A stretch of 41,113 bases of DNA, from NCBI GenBank assembly GCA_025463055.1, contig JAOAPV010000130.1:1-41113 (forward strand), given 5' to 3'. This document shows positions 23,470 through 31,376 of the stretch, one piece after another. How positions within the stretch are numbered: position 1 is the stretch's first letter; each line of letters begins with the position of its first letter. The position numbers and the translations under genes were made by a program. The notes under the pieces are model-generated. The model ran no database searches. It saw only the letters and a program-made list of their open reading frames with translations, and was not told the DNA's origin. Source of the stretch: Candidatus Acidiferrum typicum (GTDB lineage Bacteria; Acidobacteriota; Terriglobia; Acidiferrales; UBA7541).

Positions 23470-25170
23470 CTAGCCTTCCACTCCAATCGGCACAGGACCA
23501 GTCGATGCATCGCGCTCCACCGATGCGACCAATTGCCCGGCAAGCACTGCGCGAATTTGCTCATTCGAGTGCCGCGCGAAAAATCTGCGCAGGTTTTCCC
23601 CTGAATCGCGTCGCTCGTTGAATTCGCGCAGCAGCCGCTCGATCGCATCAGGCACTTCCGAAGCCGCGCAACGATATCCGACGGGCCGCGCAATTGACGC
23701 AAACTCGCCCACGCTGCCACCCACGCAGAAGTAATACGCGTCGGCCATGCGCCCATCGATCTTCAACTTCTTACCCTCAATCCCAATGTCCGCGATCCAG
23801 TGCTGGCCGCAACTGTTCGGGCAACCGGTGATGTGCAACTTGAGCTGCTCCTGAAATCCAGGAAGCCGCTGATCGAGTTCCTCCGTGAGCCACCGAGCGA
23901 AGCTCTTCGTCTCGGTCAGCGCCAGCTTGCAGAACTCAGACCCCGTGCAGGCAACGGTGCCGCGCGCAAAAGCGGAAGCACGCACTGGCAGCCCCACGGC
24001 GCTCAATTCGCCCGCAACTCTTGATGCATGCTCATTCGGAACATTCACGATAAGCAGGTTCTGCATGATCGTGTTCCGGAGATGCCCATCGGCGTATTGG
24101 TCGGAGAGATTGGCCGCAGTACGCAACTGCTCCGGCGTAATGCGCCCGCGCAGCACGTTAGCGCCGACGTACGAAAAACCTTGCTGCCTCTGCGCGTGAA
24201 TGCCAACGTGATCGCGATGAATATCCGAAGGAAGCTCTTCCGGTTCCGCAGGATCAAGCGCAAACCCAAGCCGATCCTGCAGCGCATCCAAAAATGATTC
24301 CGCGGTCCACCCATGCTGCAAAAACAGAAACTTCAGCCGAGCACGCTCGCGGTTTTGGCGCAGCACCTCGGATTGGCGAAAGAGTTCCGCAACGCCGCGC
24401 ACGACCGGAACGGCTTGCTCCCATCGCACGAACGCGTTCAAACGCACGCCAAGATGCGGATCGGTGGAAAGCCCGCCTGCCACGCGCAAAGAAAATCCAA
24501 CTTCTTCCCCGTGCAAGCGCTTGCGCGTAATCGCGGTAAGCCCCACATCGTTGATCTCTGGATACGTGCACCAGGACCGGCAGCCGGTAATCGAAACCTT
24601 GAACTTTCGCGGCAAATTGTAAAACTCGGAATTGCCGCCAAGCTGCCCATTCAATTCCGTAGCCAGGGGTGAAGCGTCGCAGTATTCGTGCGCGTCAAAC
24701 CCGGCCAGCGGGCACCCTGTAATATTTCGTACCACGTCGCCGCACGCCCCGGTGGTCGACAATCCCACCCGCCACAGCCCCTCCAGAACCTCTGGTAGCG
24801 ATTCGATCGTCACCCAATGGAACTGCACATTCTGTCGCACGGTAATATCCGCGACACCGCGAGCGTGGCGCTCGGCAAGGTCGGCGATGGTGCGCGCCTG
24901 GTGACTGCTCAGGAGGCCGTTGGGAATTCGGATGCGCACCATAAAGAACGGCGTCGCTTTCCCTTCGCCATTCTTTCCACCGACCACGCCGGCGCCGTCG
25001 CCCTGCGTGTAAACACCCCACGAACGAAAATATGTGCCCAGCCATTCCGGCGGAATCGAAGCGTGACCCTGCCGCGCAAACGCTCGAATCTCGTCAAAAT
25101 GCTCCCAGGCATTCTTCTCGCGTTTTAGCCGCTCGACGCGCTGTGCTTTGGTTTCCTTGATCTCGCTCAT
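23470..25170 (-). CDS. Siroheme [4Fe-4S] sulfite/nitrite reductase, ferredoxin-type
   Basis: A 566-residue assimilatory reductase reducing sulfite to sulfide (or nitrite to ammonium) by six electrons. It has the two-fold repeated reductase architecture: the N-terminal half contains QARTIADLAERHARG and VRQNVQFHW (about 90-120), and the cluster ligands lie in the second half as ACTGSEFCKLA (Cys about 407 and 413) and GCPNSCGQHW (Cys about 448 and 452). Sulfite and nitrite reductases share this layout. The cysteine-coding leader upstream favours sulfite. ATG 25170 was chosen over an in-frame ATG at 25233, which lies inside the terminator hairpin; GCAGGAAC precedes 25170. The following genes make its siroheme. 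Confidence 0.88.
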   Translation of the reverse strand: MSEIKETKAQRVERLKREKNAWEHFDEIRAFARQGHASIPPEWLGTYFRSWGVYTQGDGAGVVGGKNGEGKATPFFMVRIRIPNGLLSSHQARTIADLAERHARGVADITVRQNVQFHWVTIESLPEVLEGLWRVGLSTTGACGDVVRNITGCPLAGFDAHEYCDASPLATELNGQLGGNSEFYNLPRKFKVSITGCRSWCTYPEINDVGLTAITRKRLHGEEVGFSLRVAGGLSTDPHLGVRLNAFVRWEQAVPVVRGVAELFRQSEVLRQNRERARLKFLFLQHGWTAESFLDALQDRLGFALDPAEPEELPSDIHRDHVGIHAQRQQGFSYVGANVLRGRITPEQLRTAANLSDQYADGHLRNTIMQNLLIVNVPNEHASRVAGELSAVGLPVRASAFARGTVACTGSEFCKLALTETKSFARWLTEELDQRLPGFQEQLKLHITGCPNSCGQHWIADIGIEGKKLKIDGRMADAYYFCVGGSVGEFASIARPVGYRCAASEVPDAIERLLREFNERRDSGENLRRFFARHSNEQIRAVLAGQLVASVERDASTGPVPIGVEG

Positions 25171-25197
25171 GTTCCTGCCCCAAAAAATCCATCCCCA

Positions 25198-25239
25198 AAA
25201 ACAAAAAACCCACGTTGGCCTGACCTCTGGCAACGTGGG
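25198..25239 (-). terminator. Intrinsic terminator in the leader of the sulfite operon (attenuator)
   Basis: On the - strand, CCCACGTTG (25239 to 25231) pairs with CAACGTGGG (25217 to 25209), a 9-bp stem with a 13-base loop, followed by TTTTTTGTTTTT. It sits between the leader peptide stop (25266) and the reductase start (25170), so it ends transcripts before the structural genes unless disrupted. Confidence 0.88.
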
Positions 25240-25293
25240 CTTCGGAACTTACGCTTGCTTTACGTCTAAGTCCTGAAAATCCTTTGGCCAGAG
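25225..25293 (-). promoter_or_regulatory. Candidate antiterminator pairing
   Basis: On the - strand CTCTGGCCAA (25293 to 25284, inside the leader ORF) can pair with TTGCCAGAG (25233 to 25225), nine pairs with one bulged C. The second segment overlaps the 5' arm and loop of the terminator, so the two structures exclude each other. The first arm lies 14 bases after the last Cys codon of the leader ORF, the spacing expected of a ribosome-stalling attenuator. Confidence 0.65.
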
Positions 25294-25361
25294 ATGGTCG
25301 TCTTGCGACACGCAGCGTTACACGCGCAAGAACAACAGATCATCTGGCAGCAGTTACTCAT
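25266..25361 (-). CDS. Cysteine-rich leader peptide of the sulfite operon (attenuation uORF)
   Basis: A 31-codon ORF: ATG at 25361, TAG ending at 25266. The peptide begins MSNCCQMICCSCACNAAC, so seven of the first 18 residues are Cys (4, 5, 9, 10, 12, 14, 18), encoded by both TGC and TGT. The rest (RKTTISGQRIFRT) has none. There is no ribosome-binding site, but the promoter -10 ends only 9 bases before the ATG, so the transcript would start at or within about two bases of it and be translated leaderlessly. An attenuation role is inferred from the Cys run, the overlapping antiterminator arm and the terminator before the reductase gene. The class is known: polycysteine leaderless ORFs act as cysteine-responsive attenuators in mycobacteria. 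Confidence 0.78.
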   Translation of the reverse strand: MSNCCQMICCSCACNAACRKTTISGQRIFRT

Positions 25362-25370
25362 CGAGTCTAG

Positions 25371-25400
25371 AGAATACGTTTGACAGCCTGCGAAAGTCAA
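25371..25400 (-). promoter_or_regulatory. Sigma70-like promoter of the sulfite operon leader
   Basis: On the - strand TTGACT (25400 to 25395), an 18-bp spacer and TATTCT (25376 to 25371): 5 of 6 and 4 of 6 to consensus. The start of transcription should fall near 25361-25364, at the first codon of the cysteine leader. Confidence 0.6.
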
Positions 25401-25454
25401 ATTACGACAAACGCAAAAAACAAATTCATTCCAACCAAAAAACAGATGCCCAGT

Positions 25455-26252
25455 CTACTGCGGCTTCTTTGTAGGCGTCGCTGTTTTGGACGCAGCAGCC
25501 GGCGCGCTGGTGAGTAGGGTAGCTGACTTGATCGTGTCGAGCTTGGGCCAGCCCTTATCCACGTAAAGCTTTCCCTGCGACTCGATTTTGCCTTGGTCAG
25601 GTCCGGCATCGTCGCCATACTGGTCATAGAACATTTCGACCACATTCATTCCGCCATCTTCCACCACCCCGAATGGCGCGAAACCCATCCGGTCCAAGCG
25701 GGCGTTATCAACCAAGTTGATAAAGACCTGTGTCGTGCGTGTGTTCGGCCCGGAAGTAGCAAATGTGATGTATCCCTTTTTGTTGCTTTGGGTTACAGAG
25801 TCATCCTTAATATCGGTCCCCCTCCAGGCCGCGGTGACGGCCGGATACGCGCTAATCCCAAATTGCGCGACAAACTTAGGCACCACGCGGAATACGCTGG
25901 CGTTGTCATAGAAATGATGTTTAACAAGATTGTAGAAGCGGTCAGCACCAAGCGGAGCCCACGCGCGCGTCACGGCCAACGTGAATTCACCCCGTGTGGT
26001 CACAAACTTGACTTTGTACTGTTCCGGAGCTTTGTCCTTCAGCAGCGCCGGCCGCAGCAGCGCCCGGTCATAGGTGCGAGCGGTGGAAGGAGCTTTCTTC
26101 GTTGAAGTGCCCTGCCCCGCTGCGCCAGTATTCGGCGCGGCTTTTTGCGCCGGAGCTTGTGCCTCCACCGGCACGGTCATCGCCAACACAACGGCGATTA
26201 TCCCTGCGCACACTGGAACTCCAATTTTCCTTGTCGTATCGATCGATCTCAT
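25455..26252 (-). CDS. Exported cyclophilin-type peptidyl-prolyl isomerase
   Basis: A 265-residue protein with a signal peptide (hydrophobic residues about 11-31, ending VEAQA), then a low-complexity Ala/Pro/Thr linker (about 33-60) and a cyclophilin domain (about 78-245). The domain keeps the catalytic Arg in SVFRVVPKFVAQFGI, the core TTQVFINLVDNARLD and FAPFGVVEDGG. The usual MVQGGD is AQFGIS, so the active site is somewhat altered. It folds exported proteins in the periplasm. AAGGAG stands about ten bases before ATG 26252. It is the last gene of the sdh-dipeptidase run, 30 bp after the first M19 gene. Confidence 0.88.
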   Translation of the reverse strand: MRSIDTTRKIGVPVCAGIIAVVLAMTVPVEAQAPAQKAAPNTGAAGQGTSTKKAPSTARTYDRALLRPALLKDKAPEQYKVKFVTTRGEFTLAVTRAWAPLGADRFYNLVKHHFYDNASVFRVVPKFVAQFGISAYPAVTAAWRGTDIKDDSVTQSNKKGYITFATSGPNTRTTQVFINLVDNARLDRMGFAPFGVVEDGGMNVVEMFYDQYGDDAGPDQGKIESQGKLYVDKGWPKLDTIKSATLLTSAPAAASKTATPTKKPQ

Positions 26253-26282
26253 TACTACGCCTCTCCTTATTGTTTGCTGCTT

Positions 26283-27506
26283 CTACTTCGCAGAATTCAA
26301 TTCACGGCTTACGCGCTCTACTTCCGACATCACATGCAAAGTATTTTCGCCCAGAATCTTACGCACATCCTCTTCAGAATAGCCCTTACGAAGCAGCGCC
26401 TCGGTGATCTGCGGCAGCTTACTCGCATCCTCCATCCCGAACGGCATGTTCGCACCGTCAAAATCGGAGCCGAGCCCGACATGGTCGGCGCCCACCAGCT
26501 TCACCGCATGATCAATGTGCTCGATAATTTTCGTGTATTCCACGCGCGGCAGCTTGCCCTGCTTCACATATTCCCGAGTAATACGGTCGCCTTCAATTAA
26601 TTGACAGCCTTCCTTGTCACCGCAGCGCTTCTGCACCTCGTCGGCAATCGCTTTCGCAATCTCTGGATTCTTGTCGGCGTGCATAAATTCCTCGCTGAGA
26701 AAGCCGACGTGATAATTAATTTGGATGACCCCGCCCTTCGCCGCCAAATCCTTAATCATCTGATCGGTCATGTTGCGCTTAGCATCGCAGAGCGCACGGC
26801 AAGAAGAATGGGAAGCGATCAGTGGAGCTTTGCTGACCGCTAAAGTATCGTAAAACGTCTTGTCGCTGACGTGCGAAATGTCCACCATTACGCCAAGCCG
26901 GTTCATCTCGCGAACCACATCTTTGCCAAAATCGGTCAATCCGTTGTGCGCAGCCGCGTCCGTGGAAGAATCCGCCCATTCATCATTGCCGCTGTGCGTC
27001 AGAGTCATGTACCGCACGCCGAGTGCCGCATACGTGCGCAGCACCCCCAGGTCGCTGGCAATCATGTGCCCGCCTTCGACCCCCATAAGCGCCGCAATTT
27101 TGCCCCGCTTGCGTGCGTCGCGAACTTCCGCCGCAGTAGTCACGAGTACGATCTCCTGCGGATGACGGCGCACCTGCTCCCGCACCGCGTCAATTTGATC
27201 GACCGCGTGCTTAACCGCCTCAGGCCCGGTGATTTTGCTCGGAATCCAGATCGAAAAGAAAATCGCGCCCAGCCCGCCTTCCTTCATCCGTGGAATGTCG
27301 ATGCTGCCGCTCGCACTGCGCGCACCCAGGTCGAAATCTCCATCGAGAAAGCGCTGGGTCGTATCATCGTGCGTATCCACCACGATGGAAGCAAAGTGCA
27401 GCTTGCGTGCCCGCACCGAAATATCATCCGCTCGCGGCGTCGCGGTCATGACAATCCCCGCGATAACGCACAATGCCGCGCTGGCGACAATAATGTTTCG
27501 AAGCAT
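26283..27506 (-). CDS. Exported membrane dipeptidase (peptidase family M19), copy 1
   Basis: A 407-residue zinc-dependent dipeptidase with a signal peptide (about residues 4-26). The M19 metal sites are visible: DTHDDT (about 44-49; the classical motif is DGHND), GVEGGH (about 141-146), SHVSD and ASHSSCRAL, and GSDFDGAN. The signature GVRYMTLTH is also present. M19 enzymes hydrolyse dipeptides including D-amino acid and beta-lactam types. GAGGTGAA precedes the ATG. It lies 25 bp after a close paralogue, so the pair arose by tandem duplication, and 30 bp before the cyclophilin gene. Confidence 0.92.
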   Translation of the reverse strand: MLRNIIVASAALCVIAGIVMTATPRADDISVRARKLHFASIVVDTHDDTTQRFLDGDFDLGARSASGSIDIPRMKEGGLGAIFFSIWIPSKITGPEAVKHAVDQIDAVREQVRRHPQEIVLVTTAAEVRDARKRGKIAALMGVEGGHMIASDLGVLRTYAALGVRYMTLTHSGNDEWADSSTDAAAHNGLTDFGKDVVREMNRLGVMVDISHVSDKTFYDTLAVSKAPLIASHSSCRALCDAKRNMTDQMIKDLAAKGGVIQINYHVGFLSEEFMHADKNPEIAKAIADEVQKRCGDKEGCQLIEGDRITREYVKQGKLPRVEYTKIIEHIDHAVKLVGADHVGLGSDFDGANMPFGMEDASKLPQITEALLRKGYSEEDVRKILGENTLHVMSEVERVSRELNSAK

Positions 27507-27531
27507 TTCACCTCGCCGACTTCCCCCGCAA

Positions 27532-28764
27532 TTAGTTTTGCGCCTGCAGTTCGTGGCTCACGTGTTCCACTTGTTCCATTACACGCAGCGTGTTCTCACC
27601 CAAGATCTTCCGGATATCTCCATCCGAATATCCCTTGCGCAGCAACGCTTCCGTGATTTTCGGCAGCTTCGAGCAGTCCTCCATGCCATCGGGCATCGTA
27701 GCTCCGTCAAAGTCTGAGCCGAGACCGACGTGATCAGCTCCAACAAGCTTCGCGGCATGGTCGATGTGATCCACGATCCGTTCCCAACTCACGCGCGGCA
27801 GCTTCCCTTCCGCCGTCATTTTCTGCTCCAGCGCAATTTGCGCCCGCTCGACGCATTCCTGATCGTCGCCACAGATCTTAGTCGCTTCATTGAGCGCTCC
27901 CACGACGCCCGCGCCGCCCGTGGCTTGGTCATAAGCGCTTTTGTACGCCTGATCGATGAAGCTCTTTTCGTAATTGATTTGTATAACGCCGCCCTTGGCC
28001 GCCAGCGCCTTGATCATGTCGTCCGACATATCCCGGACATGATCACAAAGCGCGCGGCAGGAGGAGTGTGAGGCAATCAGCGGCGCTCTACTGACCTCCA
28101 ATACGTCGTAAAAGGTCTTGTCGCTGACGTGCGAAATGTCCACCATGATTCCCTGCCGGTTCATTTCCCGCACAATCTCTTTGCCGTAATCAGTCAATCC
28201 GTTGTGCGCGGGCTTGTCGGTCGAAGAATCCGCCCACTCGTCATTGTAGAAATGCGTCAGGGTCATGTAGCGCACACCCAAGTCACCGAAAACACGCACC
28301 ATGCGAATGTCATTGCCGATCATGTGGCCGCCTTCGACACCCATCAGCGCTGCAATCTTGCCCTGCGCGTGCGCGCGGCGGACCTCTTCGGCGGTGCGTG
28401 CAAATACCAGGTCCTTCGAGAACTTCCGCACGTTCTCATGCACCGCGTCGATTTGGTCAAGCGCCTTCTGCACCGCGGGCGGGCCCATGATTCGTCCGTC
28501 GATCCAGATGGAGAAGAAGATCGCACTCATTCCTCCCTCGCGCATACGCGGAATATCCACGTGGCCATCCGGATTGCGTTTGCCGAGATCGTAGCCTTTA
28601 GAGAAAAACCTCTGGGTGGTGTCGTCGTGCGTGTCGAGCACGATAGAGGAGAAATGAAGTTGGTGCGCGCGATCAGCGATCGCGTCAGCAGCGCTGCCCC
28701 GCACCAACAGTCCGCCTGTCGTCGCACATACCATCACGCAAAACAATGCAAGAATCCGACGCAT
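27532..28764 (-). CDS. Exported membrane dipeptidase (peptidase family M19), copy 2
   Basis: A 410-residue paralogue of the next gene, with the same metal motifs (DTHDDTTQRF, GVEGGH, SHVSD, SHSSCRAL, GSDFDGA) and a signal peptide (about residues 3-27). It differs mainly in the segment near residues 280-325, which has a Gly-rich insertion and two Cys (CGDDQECVERA) where the partner has CGDKEGC. ATG 28764 is chosen because GGAGGAGAA stands directly before it; the frame is open further upstream but without such a site. The gene follows sdhB by 32 bp. Divergent central segments suggest different peptide preferences (inference). Confidence 0.92.
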   Translation of the reverse strand: MRRILALFCVMVCATTGGLLVRGSAADAIADRAHQLHFSSIVLDTHDDTTQRFFSKGYDLGKRNPDGHVDIPRMREGGMSAIFFSIWIDGRIMGPPAVQKALDQIDAVHENVRKFSKDLVFARTAEEVRRAHAQGKIAALMGVEGGHMIGNDIRMVRVFGDLGVRYMTLTHFYNDEWADSSTDKPAHNGLTDYGKEIVREMNRQGIMVDISHVSDKTFYDVLEVSRAPLIASHSSCRALCDHVRDMSDDMIKALAAKGGVIQINYEKSFIDQAYKSAYDQATGGAGVVGALNEATKICGDDQECVERAQIALEQKMTAEGKLPRVSWERIVDHIDHAAKLVGADHVGLGSDFDGATMPDGMEDCSKLPKITEALLRKGYSDGDIRKILGENTLRVMEQVEHVSHELQAQN

Positions 28765-28796
28765 TTCTCCTCCAGGCCGAAGATGTGCGAGAGAGT

Positions 28797-29549
28797 TTAC
28801 CCTACCAGCCAGCCGAAAAGCGCCTGTTTCCACGCTTGGCGATTAATTTCCGCTAGCGACTCGGTCAAAGGAATTTCTTTGGGGCATGCCTTGACGCAAT
28901 TTTGCGCGTTGGCGCAGTCTTCGATGCCGCCGTCCCCCATCACCGCTTCGATGCGCTCTTTCGCATGCATTGCGCCCGTGGGGTGCATGTTAAACAGTCG
29001 CACCTGGCTGAAGATGGCCGCACCCATGAAATTATTGTTCTCGTTCACCTGCGGGCAGACTTCCAAGCAGTTGCCGCAAGTAATGCAACGCGAAAGCGGG
29101 TAAGCCTTCTCTTGCACTTCGGGCGAAACACGAGGACCTTCTCCGAGATTGTACGTCCCGTCGATTGGAATCCATGCCTTTACGCGCTTCAGGCTGTCAA
29201 ACATGAACTGCCGATCGACAGTAAGATCGCGAATCACCGGAAACTTCGAAAGCGGCTCGATACGAATCGGCTGCTCGAGTTGATCCACCAGCGCGGAACA
29301 TGCCATGCGCGCTTTGCCGTTAATCACCATCGCGCACGAGCCGCACACCTCTTCCAAGCAGTTGGAATCGTAAGACACCGGATTCGTCTGCTTGCCCTCG
29401 CGCGTAACCGGATGCTCCGCGATATCCCGCAGGCAGATGATCACGTTCATCGAGGGCCGCCACGGCAAAGCGAACTCCTCCCAGCGCGCAGCGTCTTTGG
29501 GGCTCGCCTGCCGTTTTACCTTCACGATGACCTGTTTGCCTTCTGCCAT
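28797..29549 (-). CDS. sdhB: Succinate dehydrogenase iron-sulfur subunit
   Basis: A 250-residue subunit carrying electrons from the flavoprotein to quinone. The N-terminal 2Fe-2S domain has CLEEVCGSC plus a later Cys (MACSALV), about residues 64-90. The C-terminal domain has CITCGNCLEVCP (about 155-166) and CVKACPKEIPL for the 4Fe-4S and 3Fe-4S clusters. ATG 29549 with GAGG just upstream was chosen over TTG 29567. Gene order sdhC-sdhA-sdhB matches the Bacillus-type succinate:menaquinone reductase. Confidence 0.94.
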   Translation of the reverse strand: MAEGKQVIVKVKRQASPKDAARWEEFALPWRPSMNVIICLRDIAEHPVTREGKQTNPVSYDSNCLEEVCGSCAMVINGKARMACSALVDQLEQPIRIEPLSKFPVIRDLTVDRQFMFDSLKRVKAWIPIDGTYNLGEGPRVSPEVQEKAYPLSRCITCGNCLEVCPQVNENNNFMGAAIFSQVRLFNMHPTGAMHAKERIEAVMGDGGIEDCANAQNCVKACPKEIPLTESLAEINRQAWKQALFGWLVG

Positions 29550-29591
29550 CTCAATCCTCGACTTCAATTAACCCACGCATAAGATCGCCCC

Positions 29592-31376
29592 TCATTTCGC
29601 CGCGTCATACCTTCGTGGCCGCGGCGGAATCTGCGAGATATCGACAGGTTCATACGTAAGCTGGATATCGTTGCTCACCCATTTCGCCCGCGTGGTCTTC
29701 AGCCAGGTCGCGTCATCGCGCTCCGGAAAATCCGGCTTGTAGTGCGCGCCGCGCGATTCATTGCGGCATAGCGCTCCGACCGTGATGACGCGCGCCAGGA
29801 CAAGCATATTGTCTAGCTCCCGCGCAAAATTCAGTGTCTGATTCGACCAGGTAGTGCGATCGCTCAGGTTGATTTTCCTGTATCGCGCCTGCAAATCCTT
29901 GATTTTAGTGTGCGCACTTTCCAGGTTCTTGTTGATACGCGTGACGGTTACATGCTCCGTCATGATCTCCCCCAGCTCTTTCCAAATCGTGATCGGATTT
30001 TCCGAGCCCTGTTGCGACAGCAGCGCCTGATTCAGCTCCTCCTGCCGCTTTTGCTCGCGGGCAAACACACTGGAGTCCACGGCCTCAGCACCTTTTTCCA
30101 AATTGCGTGCATACTTCACCGCCGCAGGCCCCGCGATGCCCCCACCGAAAATGCACGATACCAACGAGTTCGCCCCCAAGCGATTCGCGCCGTGGTACTG
30201 ATATTCGCATTCACCCGCCGCGTAAAGTCCGGACACATTCGTGGCTTGATCCTGATCGTTGATCCACAAGCCGCCCATCGTGTAGTGCATGGCCGGAAAC
30301 ACCTTCATTGGCTCTTCGCGAGGATCAACGCCCAGAAACTTTTCGTAAATTTCCAGAATTCCTTCGAGCTTGCGGTCCAGCGTTTCGCGCGGAATATGCG
30401 TCACATCCAAATACACCGCCGCTTGCCCGCCAATCCCCACCTTCTCTTGATACACAATGCGGTGAATCGCCCGAGTAGCAATGTCCCGCGGCACCAGGTT
30501 CCCGTATTTCGGGTACCACTCCTCTAGAAAATAAAATCGCTCGGCTTCGGGAATGCTCTTCGCCGCGCGCTTATCCGCGGGATTGCGTGGCACCCAAACG
30601 CGCCCGCCCTCGCCACGCGCGGATTCGCTCATCAAGCGCAGCTTGTCTTCGCCAGGGATCGCTGTTGGATGCACCTGAATAAATTCGCCGTTGGCGTAAT
30701 CCACGCCTTGCTGAAACAATGCTGACTGCGCCGACCCTGTGCAAACCACGGAATTCGTCGACCGCCCAAAAATCGCGCCAATCCCGCCAGTGCAAAAGAT
30801 TACGGCGTCCGCGGGAAACGTCTTAACTTCCATCGAGCGCAAGTCCATCGCGCAAATACCGCGCCCAATTCCGCCCTCGTCAATCACAGCCGACAAGAAC
30901 GTCCAGCCTTCGCGCTTCGTCACCCTGCCTTCCGATTCGTGCCGCCGCACCTGCTCATCCAGCGCATAAAGCAGCTGCTGACCGGTCGTAGCTCCCGCAA
31001 AAGCCGTGCGATGGTAAAGCGTCCCTCCAAATCTCCGATAGTCCAGCAATCCTTCCGGCGTACGATTGAACGTCACACCCATGCGGTCCAGCAGATCAAT
31101 GATTCCCGGCGCCGCCTCGCACATGCGCTTCACCAGCGGCTGATTCGCCAGGAAATCGCCGCCGTAAATGGTGTCGTCAAAATGCTTTTGTGTAGTGTCG
31201 CCCTCGCCCTTCTGATTCTTCGCCGCGTTGATTCCGCCCTGCGCGCAAACCGAATGCGACCGCTTCACCGGCACGATCGAGAAAAGCTCGACCGGCACGC
31301 CAGCCTCGGCCACACGAATCGTCGCCATCAGGCCGGCAAGTCCGCCGCCGACTACGATGATCTTGGGTTGTCTCAT
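29592..31376 (-). CDS. sdhA: Succinate dehydrogenase flavoprotein subunit
   Basis: A 594-residue membrane-attached flavoprotein oxidising succinate to fumarate (complex II). The FAD fold is IVVGGGLAGLMA (about residues 7-18), the covalent-FAD histidine lies in SHSVCAQGGINAA (about 40-52), and active-site residues are in LMSESARGEGGRVWV (about 256-270, catalytic Arg) and VFPAMHYTMGGLW (about 359-371, His). The length and KHFDDTIYGGDFLANQ segment place it with the Bacillus/Wolinella group, which reduces menaquinone. Its ATG overlaps the sdhC stop by four bases (ATGA type), coupling translation. sdhB follows after 42 bp. Confidence 0.95.
   Translation of the reverse strand: MRQPKIIVVGGGLAGLMATIRVAEAGVPVELFSIVPVKRSHSVCAQGGINAAKNQKGEGDTTQKHFDDTIYGGDFLANQPLVKRMCEAAPGIIDLLDRMGVTFNRTPEGLLDYRRFGGTLYHRTAFAGATTGQQLLYALDEQVRRHESEGRVTKREGWTFLSAVIDEGGIGRGICAMDLRSMEVKTFPADAVIFCTGGIGAIFGRSTNSVVCTGSAQSALFQQGVDYANGEFIQVHPTAIPGEDKLRLMSESARGEGGRVWVPRNPADKRAAKSIPEAERFYFLEEWYPKYGNLVPRDIATRAIHRIVYQEKVGIGGQAAVYLDVTHIPRETLDRKLEGILEIYEKFLGVDPREEPMKVFPAMHYTMGGLWINDQDQATNVSGLYAAGECEYQYHGANRLGANSLVSCIFGGGIAGPAAVKYARNLEKGAEAVDSSVFAREQKRQEELNQALLSQQGSENPITIWKELGEIMTEHVTVTRINKNLESAHTKIKDLQARYRKINLSDRTTWSNQTLNFARELDNMLVLARVITVGALCRNESRGAHYKPDFPERDDATWLKTTRAKWVSNDIQLTYEPVDISQIPPRPRRYDAAK

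Noticed and set aside
25170-25233. Sulfite reductase start at ATG 25233
   Set aside because: This codon lies in the terminator hairpin, and the extra 21 residues are Trp/Phe-rich without match to the family; ATG 25170 has a ribosome-binding site.
25197-25370. SAM or other metabolite riboswitch ahead of the sulfite reductase gene
   Set aside because: No match to the SAM-I core or other aptamers I know was seen, and the Cys-rich ORF with an antiterminator explains the leader.
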